Source: Stella humosa
GTDB lineage: Bacteria; Pseudomonadota; Alphaproteobacteria; ATCC43930; Allostellaceae
Assembly: GCF_006738645.1 (NCBI RefSeq)
Contig: NZ_AP019700.1
Span: forward strand, 942,001 to 1,006,000
Length of the DNA stretch: 64,000 bases
Direction of reading: 5' to 3'
Position numbers and translations under genes: made by a program. Below are positions 48,014-55,274 of the stretch, in pieces. A model generated the notes under the pieces. It was not told the DNA's origin. It did not search any database and saw only the letters and a list, made by a program, of their open reading frames with translations. How positions within the stretch are numbered: position 1 is the stretch's first letter; the number at the start of each line of letters is the position of its first letter.

Positions 48014-48043
48014 GTCCCCCCAAACGGCAAGGCTTGGGGGGAC
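48014..48043. terminator. Hairpin between the tail tube gene and the 72-residue cargo gene
   Basis: GTCCCCCCAA (48014-48023) and TTGGGGGGAC (48034-48043) form a perfect 10-bp stem with a 10-base loop in the gap between two convergent genes. There is no T run, so stopping would rely on the stem alone or Rho. It would insulate the cargo gene from the late transcript and may also cut expression of downstream tail genes relative to the tube. Confidence 0.5.
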
Positions 48044-48064
48044 TAGGGCCGCTTCTGAAGACGC

Positions 48065-48283
48065 TTACTTGCGAGGGGTGCGTGGGATCTTGACTACTTG
48101 CTCACCGGCATTGCGAGCGGCGTCTGCATGATAGCTAGTGTCGGTCTCCCGAGGGATACCAAGCTCCCGCTCGGCATACGTCTTTACCGGTTCATATCGA
48201 TTCTCGCCATGACGGACAAATGTCGTGAGGTTCTTGTTTCGAAGTCTCTGAGCTTCTTCAGGGCTTTTGTAATTGTTGCTCAT
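48065..48283 (-). CDS. 72-residue hypothetical protein (late-region cargo)
   Basis: 72 residues, basic and hydrophilic (MSNNYKSPEEAQRLRNKNL, ERELGIPRETDTSYH), with AGGAG eight bases before the ATG. The DNA is clearly less GC-rich than the tail genes. An imperfect inverted repeat (TCAGATTTCCG with CCGGAATCTGA, 48328-48355) lies about 45 bases upstream and may be an operator. It is on the opposite strand from the tail genes, like the other late cargo. Function unknown. Confidence 0.6.
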   Translation of the reverse strand: MSNNYKSPEEAQRLRNKNLTTFVRHGENRYEPVKTYAERELGIPRETDTSYHADAARNAGEQVVKIPRTPRK

Positions 48284-48500
48284 TCTTCGGCTCCTATAGA
48301 ACACAGATGAGACGCAACATCGAGTGATCAGATTTCCGAGTTTACCGGAATCTGACACCCAATGGTTAGGCGAACGCACAAGCTGATGCAAGCAGTGCAA
48401 CTGTCTCGAAGGCGGCACTGCCCACAACGTCTTGGCGTAACTCTCTCACGGTGCGAACACACCCTGAGGGCCACCTCTCCTCACGAGGACATCCACCCCC

Positions 48501-49238
48501 ATGACGCTTCCGATCAACGCGACCAACGTCGCGCGCTTCGTGCCGTCCGCATTTTCGGCCGCTGCCCGCACGGCGGCGGTCGAGGCGGGCGAGGCCGACC
48601 TCCAGCGCTTCGACGCGCCGCCCACCTATCTCGTCAATGTCCCGACGCCGCTGACCCGGCCGGTCTACCAGCGCGCCATCGTGGCCTCGGGCGTCCACTG
48701 GCCGGACGACCGCGAGCTGATGGCAGCCCTGCGACGGGAGGTTGCGGTCGCCCTCGACGAGGACGACCCGGAACGCGCGCGCCTGCTGGACCTGATCGAC
48801 CACTATTCCGCCATCGGCGCCGAGGCGGCGGGGGCGGAGGTGACGGCGGAGGTGAACCGCATCGAGTTCGCGGTGCGCCAGTCGTCCCGCGCCTTCGCCG
48901 CCGTCGTCGCCCAGCGCAGCTACTTCCAGGAGATGGTGCCGCTGATCGGCGCCCAGGTCTTCCTGCGCGGCCGCGAGAACCCCGACCGCATCTTCCGCCG
49001 CCGCGAGGGGCTGGTAACCGACGAGGAACTGGCCACCATCCCGCCCGGCGAGCTGGCCGAGGTCTGCCACCACATCCAGGGGCTGATCTACCTGCGGCCG
49101 GCCCAGGAAAAAAACTCCGATGGGCCGTCGCCGTCGCGCGGCGGCCCGCCGACTTCGCCGGTGGCGCCCGCGCCCCCGACGGCTCCGGCTGGGACCTCTT
49201 CGGAGAGGTCGTCAACCGAAACCCCCGCCTCGACCTGA
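48501..49238 (+). CDS. Tail assembly chaperone, short (gpG-like) product
   Basis: 245 residues when read without frameshift. Residues 1-200 are the chaperone domain (YLVNVPTPLTRPVYQRAIVASG, EFAVRQSSRAFAAVVAQRSYFQE). After codon 204 the frame gives a Pro/Ser/Ala-rich tail of low complexity, the usual mark of a region coding mainly in another frame. It binds the tape measure during tail assembly. About 217 bases without a gene lie upstream; a regulatory role there is not visible. Confidence 0.8.
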   Translation: MTLPINATNVARFVPSAFSAAARTAAVEAGEADLQRFDAPPTYLVNVPTPLTRPVYQRAIVASGVHWPDDRELMAALRREVAVALDEDDPERARLLDLIDHYSAIGAEAAGAEVTAEVNRIEFAVRQSSRAFAAVVAQRSYFQEMVPLIGAQVFLRGRENPDRIFRRREGLVTDEELATIPPGELAEVCHHIQGLIYLRPAQEKNSDGPSPSRGGPPTSPVAPAPPTAPAGTSSERSSTETPAST

Positions 49239-49426
49239 CGGACGAAAGCCGGTCGATGCTGCGCTTCTGGGCCGCCTGGCGCGGTGGCGGGATGGGACCC
49301 GGCCACCTGCCGGCGGCGGGCGGATACGGCGATCAGGCGGCGATCATGATGGACGCCCTCCATCTGATGGACGCCGCCGACGCCCGGCTGGGCGCCGAGG
49401 AAAAACGCCGGAGGGACGGGCGATGA
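48501..49426 (+). CDS. Tail assembly chaperone, long (gpG-T-like) product by -1 frameshift
   Basis: About 308 residues. Ribosomes slipping back one base on A AAA AAC (49109-49115) leave the short frame and read LRWAVAVARRPADFAGG onward to the TGA at 49426. The added 105 residues hold a compact helical part, WDLFGEVVNRNPRLDLTDES, and DQAAIMMDALHLMDAADARLG, like T domains of other siphoviruses that contact the tube protein. In lambda a fixed G to G-T ratio is needed for tails. Confidence 0.78.
49109..49147 (+). other. Programmed -1 ribosomal frameshift site
   Basis: In the short frame the codons read GAA AAA AAC, so the slippery heptamer A AAA AAC spans 49109-49115. Six bases later GGGCCG (49122-49127) can pair with CGGCCC (49142-49147) around a 14-base loop, giving a stimulatory stem at the normal distance. 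The frames before and after match the two chaperone parts exactly. Confidence 0.8.
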
Positions 49427-49436
49427 AGGTGCCGCC

Positions 49437-50048
49437 GTGAAGGTAGGGGCCACCCTCGAGGGCGACCTGCGCGCCCACTACGGCGAGGCGATCGACGTCA
49501 TGTCGATCGCCGTGCAGGACGCCGTCAACTGGGCCTCGACCGGCCTGCGCGACGAGCTGCGCGCCCAGATCCGCCGCGCCTTCGGCCAGGGCCAGGGGTC
49601 GCTCGAAAAGGCTTGGCAGGTGAAGCTCTACCCCAGCCGGCGCGCCTCCATGGGGGCGTCCGGCTGGGTCTATTCCAAGGCGCGCCGCATCCACGCCGCC
49701 TTCGACAACCAGCGCACGATCAGCGCCTTCGGCGGCCGCTACCTCGTCCTGCCGCTCCAGGGTGCCATCCGCCGCGGCTGGGACAAGGAAGGCCGCGACA
49801 AGGGCGGTTTCGGCAAGCCGCGGAAGTGGTCGGCCTACGGCCGCATCGTCGGCCTGAAGGGCATCGTGCGCATCAAGCTGCAGCGCGGCCGCATCCTGAT
49901 CGGCCTGCGCGACAAGGCCGGCAAGGTCGAGCCGATCTTTCTCCTCGTGCGGTCGGTCCGCCTGCGCGGCGGGCTCGACCTGATCGGCCCCGGCATCCGC
50001 TGGCGCGACCAGCTGTTCCGCCGCCTCCAGTCGCAGATCCAGGGGTAG
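49437..50048 (+). CDS. DUF6441-like minor tail protein (gpZ position)
   Basis: 203 residues. It opens MKVGATLEGDLRAHYGEAID, with WASTGLRDELRAQIRRAFGQGQGSLEKAWQVKLYP (family-typical; quoted in parts at Gly-Gln), GWVYSKARRIHAAFDNQRTI, and a strand-rich C-terminus. It resembles DUF6441 proteins found just before the tape measure in alphaproteobacterial phages and gene transfer agents. A five-codon reading frame (ATG 49423 to TGA 49440) spans the junction with the chaperone stop and overlaps this GTG start. Confidence 0.75.
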   Translation: MKVGATLEGDLRAHYGEAIDVMSIAVQDAVNWASTGLRDELRAQIRRAFGQGQGSLEKAWQVKLYPSRRASMGASGWVYSKARRIHAAFDNQRTISAFGGRYLVLPLQGAIRRGWDKEGRDKGGFGKPRKWSAYGRIVGLKGIVRIKLQRGRILIGLRDKAGKVEPIFLLVRSVRLRGGLDLIGPGIRWRDQLFRRLQSQIQG

Positions 50049-50051
50049 GCC

Positions 50052-53000
50052 ATGGCCGACAAGATGCTGGCGATCCGCCTCTCGATCCGGGATGCGGAGA
50101 CGGTCCGTGCTGCCCTGAAATCGGTCGGCGCCGAGGGCCAGGCGGCCCTCCAGTCGATCGAGCGCAGCGCCGCCCCGACGTCCCGCGCGCTGGAGGGGCT
50201 GAAGGCCCGCGTCGACGACACCCACCGCGCGCAGCAGCAACTGGCCCGCGACGAGGGCACCCTGTCGGCGGCGATGAAGGCCGGCAACATCTCGGTCGAG
50301 GAACGCAACCGCCTCCTCGACCTGTCGCGCCAGAAGTACGGCGAGGCGACGACCGGCGCCCGCGCCATGTCGACCGAGACGACGGCGGCGGCCGGTGCCG
50401 CGCGCATCCTCGCCAGCTCGCTGGGGGCGCTCGGCGTCACGATCGGTGCCGCCTTCGTGCTGGACAAGGTCACCGCCTTCGGCCGGGCCGTGATCGAGGC
50501 GGGCGACACCGTCACCCGCCTGGATGGCCGCTTCCAGGCGCTGACCGGTTCGGCCGGGGCGGGGGCCGCCGCCGTCCGCCAGGTCTTCGACATCGCCCAG
50601 AAGACGGGTGCGGCCGTCGACGACACGGCCCAGTCCCTGACGCAGTTCTTCGTCGCCGGCCAGTCGGTCGGCGCCACCCAGGCACAGGCCGCCCGCCTGA
50701 TCGAGACCGTGCAGAAGCTGGGCGTCGTCGGCGGCGCCACCATGCAGTCGATGGTGGCCGGCACCCGCCAGCTGGCCCAGGGCCTGGCCGCCGACCGCTT
50801 CGCCGGCGACGAGTTCAAGAGCGTCATGGAGAACATGCCGCTCGCCGCCCGGGCGCTCGCCGACGCGCTGGGGGTGACGATCGCCCGCCTGCGCGAGATG
50901 TCGGAGGCGGGCGAGCTGACGGCCGAGCGCGTGTTCGGCGCGTTGGAGAAGAAGGCCGCCGACGCCGACCGCATGTTCGCCGCCATGCCGGCGACCGTGC
51001 AGCTGGCATCCGGCCAGGCGGCAGCCGCCTGGACCGAGTTCGCGGCCTCCATCGACAGCTCGCTCGGCCTCAGCCGGATGCTGGCCGAGAGCCTGCAGGG
51101 CGTCGCCCGCCTGCTGCGCGGCCTGACACCGGCCAGCAAGGAAGCAACCGTGGCCGGCCTGCGCGCGTCGCGCTCGGCCCTGGAAAAGCAGCTCGACACC
51201 GAGGGCATGCGTGCACTCCAGGCCGAGCTGGCCGAGATGCGCCGCAACCCCGAGGCCTACGGGGCCGAGATCGCGTCGCGCGAGAAGCTGCTGGCATCCC
51301 GCCAGAAGGAGCTGGCGGCGATCGAGGCCAAGATCCGGGCGCTCGACGGCGAGGTCGCGGCCGAGCAGGAAGCGACATCCGCCCGCGACCTGGCCGAGCG
51401 CACCGTGGCGGCGGCGACGAAAGCATCGCTGGCCAAGGCCAAGGCCGACAAGGAACAGCTCGCCGCCCAGCAGGCGCTCGACCGCGTGCTCTCCAACCTC
51501 AACCCGAAATACAAGGCGGCCAAGGATTTCTCCGACGCCGTAATGCGGCTGGATGAGGCGCTCCAGGACGGCGCCATCTCGGCGGCCGACCACGCGAAGT
51601 ATGTGGCACTGGCGGCCAAGGCCCAGGACGATGCCGGCAAGAAAGCCGACGGGCTGGGCCGGAAGCAGAAGGAGCTGAAGCTCACCTACGACAAGCTCCA
51701 CCCCTCGATCCGCGAGGCGACCGAGGCCGCGCTCGAGCACGAGCGGCGGATGGCGTCGGGGTCCAAGGAATATGCCGCCGTCATCAAGGCCGAGGAGGAG
51801 CTGGCCGACAAGCTGACCCAGGAAGCGGTGCCCGCCTGGGAGCGGACGCGCCAGAAGCTGGCCGAGTACCAGGGATTGCTGGAGCGCGGCCGGATCGGGC
51901 CCGAGGTCTACGCCTACCATGTCGACCGCCTGACCCGGTCGCTGGAAGACCAGGACCCGGCCTTCAAGGCGGCCCAGAAGGCGGCCGAGGACTACCAGAA
52001 GGAGCTGGACCGCGTCATCGGCCGCTCGACCGACCGCATCGTCGATTTCGGCGCCGACACGCTGTTCGACGTGCTGTCCGGCAAGGCCAGCGACTTCTGG
52101 GAAAACTTCAAGGATTTGGGGCTGCGCGCGCTGTCGCAGCTTGCGGCCGAGGCGGTGTTCCGGCCGCTGGTGCAGCCGCTGGTCGCCGACATCGTGCGCG
52201 GCGCGCCGGGCCTGTTCGGCATCTCCGGCATCCCCGGCTACCAGTCGACCGGCGGTGCCACCGGCGGCGGCATCTCCATCCCCGGCCTCGGCACGGTCGA
52301 CCTGGGCGGCATCGGCGCCTGGCTGAAGACGCCCTTCGCGAACTTCGGCGGCGGGTCGTCGGTGGGCAGCGCCTACTACGGTACCGAGGCCACCTTCGGG
52401 CCCGGCTCCGCCACGCCCTGGGGCGGCGGCGGGGCCGGTGGGGCGGCCGGCATGCAGGGTGGTTGGTCGATCGCGCCGGCCGACATCCTGGGCCCGATCG
52501 CGGCCGCCTTGCCGGGGCTGCTGTCGGGCAACTTCGCCCAGGCGGGCCTGGGGGCGGGTGGCGCCATCCTCGGCAATTTCCTGCTGCCCGGCCTGGGCGG
52601 CGTGCTGGGCGGCATCGCCGGCAACCTGCTGGGCGGGCTCTTCGGGAAGAAGCCCTCGAACAAGGGTGCGGCCTACAGCTTCTTCCTGGATGAGGATTTC
52701 TCGACCGAGTACCAGGGCACCAAGCACGCCGACAGCCGCGCCCTGGTCGAGGGCTTCGCCGACGACCTGCAGACCGCCCTGGTGCGCGCCGAGCAGCGCT
52801 ACGGCGTCGACCGTGCCACCGACGGCACGGTGATGGGCACCATCTACGGCCGGAAGGAGGGCGGCCGCTTCTTCTACGACGCGGGCGCCCGCGACGGCGA
52901 TTCGGTCGAGGACCGCAGCTACTTCGACTTCGACCCCAAGGACGAGGCGCAGGTGAAGGCCGCGGCGGAAGGCGTCGTCGTCCGCGCCATCCGCGACGGC

Positions 53001-55274
53001 TTCGTGGCTGCGGGCGAGGACCCGGCCGCCACCCAGTCGGCCCGCGACGTCGCGGTGGCCATGCAGGCGAGCGTGGCCCGCACCTTTGCCGAGCTCGACA
53101 CGGAACTGGCCTTCGCCCGCGGCTTCGACGCCTTCGCCCGGCTCGGCAGCGGGGCGATCGACAAGGTCACTTTCGCCACCGAGCAATTCACCGAGAAGGG
53201 CCGCGCCTCGGCCGAGGCGGTGGGGGCCAACGCCCGCGCCTATCTCGACCAGGCGCAGAAGCTGAGCCTCGGCGGCGAGCTCCTGGAAAACGGCATGAGC
53301 CGCGCCGACGCGGCCATGCGCGGCTATGTCGAGAGCTTGCTGTCGGGCGAGCCGGCGCTGGAGGGCATGGCCGCCGTCGAGGCCGAGCGCATCGGCTACG
53401 TCACCCGCCTCAGCGAGGTGCTGGTCGACCTCGGCTACTCGACCGAGCGGGCGGCCGAGATGGCCGGCGCTGCCGGGCAGAAATTCGTGGCCGATGCCCA
53501 GGCGGTGCTGGACCAGGTGGCCCAGGCGGCCCAGCAGGCGCTCGTCTCGGCCTCCATCGGCATCCAGACCGCCATCAACCAGGCGATCAACCCCGCCTAC
53601 CAGATGTCGGCCTACGACCTGTTCCGGCAGCAGGGCCTCGACCCGAGCTATTCCGGCTCCACCGGCGGCTACGGCCGCCTGTTCGGCCTGGTGTCGGGGG
53701 CGGCCACCGGCGACGCGGCGGCCCTGCAGCAGGTGGGCGAGCGGCTGACCGCCAACCTGGGTGCCGGCCACCTCTCGCAGTCCCAGGTCGGTGCCATCCT
53801 GGGCTACGCCACCAGCGCCTACGGCCGGGCGGCCCAGCCCGTGTCGGGCGGCTACCAGCCCGCCAACGACAATGGCGGCGGCGGGGCTTCCTCGGGCGGC
53901 GGCGGCACGGGCGGTGGTGGCGCCGACAATTCCGCCCGCGACGCGATCAATGCCCAGATCCAGGCGCAGCGCGAACTTGCCCAGTCCACCGCCGAGCTGA
54001 TCCGCGCCCAGGAGCGGCAGCGCGACAGCTACGCCCAGTTGGCCGAACGCACGGCCAAGTTTCGGCAGTCCCTGCTGCTGGCCGATGGCCTGTCGCCGCT
54101 GACGCCCTGGCAGCAGCTCCAGGAGGCTGAGCGGCAGTATGCCGCCACCGTCGCCCGGGCCCAGCAGGGCGACGAGGCGGCGATCGCCGACCTGGAGGGC
54201 GTCACCCGGACCTTCCTGGAGAAGTCGCGCAACTACTGGGCCAGTTCGTCGGGCGAGCTCACCCGGTCGAGCCGCTACCAGGAGGATTTCGCCCGCGTCC
54301 AGCGCGACACGCTGTCGGTCGAGCACAAGGCGCGCGACCTGCAGGCGGCCGCCGTCGCCCAGTTGACGACCCTGAATGCCAAGGCGGGGTCGATCGAGGC
54401 GGCCATCATTGCCCTGGGCGCCCAGCTGTCGGGGCTTTCCAGCGGCGGCGGGTCCGGCGGCGGGGCGGTGGTGGTGGGGAGGGGCGGCAGCGCGCCCGTC
54501 ACCCCGGCTGCCGGCTACTACCTCAACCAGGCCGGCGCCCTGACGCAGATTCGCTTCGGCCGAGAATCCCTCGGGCGCGGCGCCAACGAGGACGTGGCCA
54601 CGTTCATGGCCCGCAGCTTCCGCGGCTACACCGGCGCCCAGACCGAGGACGCGGCCTATGCCTGGATGCAGGAGCCGCACCCCTCGGGCCTGTCCGGCCT
54701 GTCGCGGCTGGAATACTTCGCCGCCGCCCGCCGCGCCGGCTTCGGCGGCGCCTTCGGCGGTGCGGACCACACCAACTGGCTGAACGCCGATGCAACCGGC
54801 GTCGAATGGCGCGACTTCATCGACCGCCTGCGCGAATACGCGACCGTCCCGGTCGGCTTCTGGGCCGGCTTCGGCGGCCCGGCCAACTACCGCCTAGGCG
54901 GGGTCTTCGGCGGCGGCAACGTCATCCCCTTCCCTGGCCGGCCGCCGACCGGCGCCGTGATCGGCCAGCCGACCCTGTTCGACATCGGCCGGATGGGCGA
55001 GGCGGGGGAGGAGGCGATCATGCCGCTCGCCCGCACCGGCGGCGGCGAGCTGGGCGTGCGCGCGGTGGGCGGCGACGATCGCGGCCTGGCCGCGGCCTTG
55101 GCCCGAATCGACCAGACCCTGGCCGACATCCTGCGTGAGCTGCGCGAGGACAAGATCCAGCGCGCCGAGGCCACCCGCCAGATCGTCCGCGCCGAGATGG
55201 CGACGCTGGAGGCGGTGCGGCGCAACCGGCCACCCCTGATCGATGCCGGCCCCGGCCGGAGGATGACCGTCTGA
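50052..55274 (+). CDS. Tail tape measure protein
   Basis: 1740 residues, implying a tail of a few hundred nanometres by the usual length rule. An N-terminal helical part with a hydrophobic stretch (ILASSLGALGVTIGAAFVL) holds the tape-measure core (FQALTGSAGAGAAAVRQVF, GDEFKSVMENMPLAARALADALG). Long coiled coils follow at about 370-620, then a second hydrophobic glycine-rich zone near 840 (GNFLLPGLGGVLGGIAGNLL). The conserved end IGRMGEAGEEAIMPLARTGGG is present. It sets tail length and helps DNA cross the membrane. Its stop overlaps the hub start. Confidence 0.95.
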   Translation: MADKMLAIRLSIRDAETVRAALKSVGAEGQAALQSIERSAAPTSRALEGLKARVDDTHRAQQQLARDEGTLSAAMKAGNISVEERNRLLDLSRQKYGEATTGARAMSTETTAAAGAARILASSLGALGVTIGAAFVLDKVTAFGRAVIEAGDTVTRLDGRFQALTGSAGAGAAAVRQVFDIAQKTGAAVDDTAQSLTQFFVAGQSVGATQAQAARLIETVQKLGVVGGATMQSMVAGTRQLAQGLAADRFAGDEFKSVMENMPLAARALADALGVTIARLREMSEAGELTAERVFGALEKKAADADRMFAAMPATVQLASGQAAAAWTEFAASIDSSLGLSRMLAESLQGVARLLRGLTPASKEATVAGLRASRSALEKQLDTEGMRALQAELAEMRRNPEAYGAEIASREKLLASRQKELAAIEAKIRALDGEVAAEQEATSARDLAERTVAAATKASLAKAKADKEQLAAQQALDRVLSNLNPKYKAAKDFSDAVMRLDEALQDGAISAADHAKYVALAAKAQDDAGKKADGLGRKQKELKLTYDKLHPSIREATEAALEHERRMASGSKEYAAVIKAEEELADKLTQEAVPAWERTRQKLAEYQGLLERGRIGPEVYAYHVDRLTRSLEDQDPAFKAAQKAAEDYQKELDRVIGRSTDRIVDFGADTLFDVLSGKASDFWENFKDLGLRALSQLAAEAVFRPLVQPLVADIVRGAPGLFGISGIPGYQSTGGATGGGISIPGLGTVDLGGIGAWLKTPFANFGGGSSVGSAYYGTEATFGPGSATPWGGGGAGGAAGMQGGWSIAPADILGPIAAALPGLLSGNFAQAGLGAGGAILGNFLLPGLGGVLGGIAGNLLGGLFGKKPSNKGAAYSFFLDEDFSTEYQGTKHADSRALVEGFADDLQTALVRAEQRYGVDRATDGTVMGTIYGRKEGGRFFYDAGARDGDSVEDRSYFDFDPKDEAQVKAAAEGVVVRAIRDGFVAAGEDPAATQSARDVAVAMQASVARTFAELDTELAFARGFDAFARLGSGAIDKVTFATEQFTEKGRASAEAVGANARAYLDQAQKLSLGGELLENGMSRADAAMRGYVESLLSGEPALEGMAAVEAERIGYVTRLSEVLVDLGYSTERAAEMAGAAGQKFVADAQAVLDQVAQAAQQALVSASIGIQTAINQAINPAYQMSAYDLFRQQGLDPSYSGSTGGYGRLFGLVSGAATGDAAALQQVGERLTANLGAGHLSQSQVGAILGYATSAYGRAAQPVSGGYQPANDNGGGGASSGGGGTGGGGADNSARDAINAQIQAQRELAQSTAELIRAQERQRDSYAQLAERTAKFRQSLLLADGLSPLTPWQQLQEAERQYAATVARAQQGDEAAIADLEGVTRTFLEKSRNYWASSSGELTRSSRYQEDFARVQRDTLSVEHKARDLQAAAVAQLTTLNAKAGSIEAAIIALGAQLSGLSSGGGSGGGAVVVGRGGSAPVTPAAGYYLNQAGALTQIRFGRESLGRGANEDVATFMARSFRGYTGAQTEDAAYAWMQEPHPSGLSGLSRLEYFAAARRAGFGGAFGGADHTNWLNADATGVEWRDFIDRLREYATVPVGFWAGFGGPANYRLGGVFGGGNVIPFPGRPPTGAVIGQPTLFDIGRMGEAGEEAIMPLARTGGGELGVRAVGGDDRGLAAALARIDQTLADILRELREDKIQRAEATRQIVRAEMATLEAVRRNRPPLIDAGPGRRMTV

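Noticed and set aside
48362-49426. Independent gene of 354 residues starting before the tail chaperone
   Set aside because: Its first two thirds are Arg/Gly/Pro-rich and overlap the real chaperone domain. Only the end is protein-like, and that is reached by -1 frameshift.
49344-54770. 1808-residue open frame on the minus strand under the tape measure gene
   Set aside because: It is Gly/Leu/His-rich low-complexity sequence with no domains. The plus strand carries a full tape measure with conserved ends. The antisense frame stays open because of codon bias.
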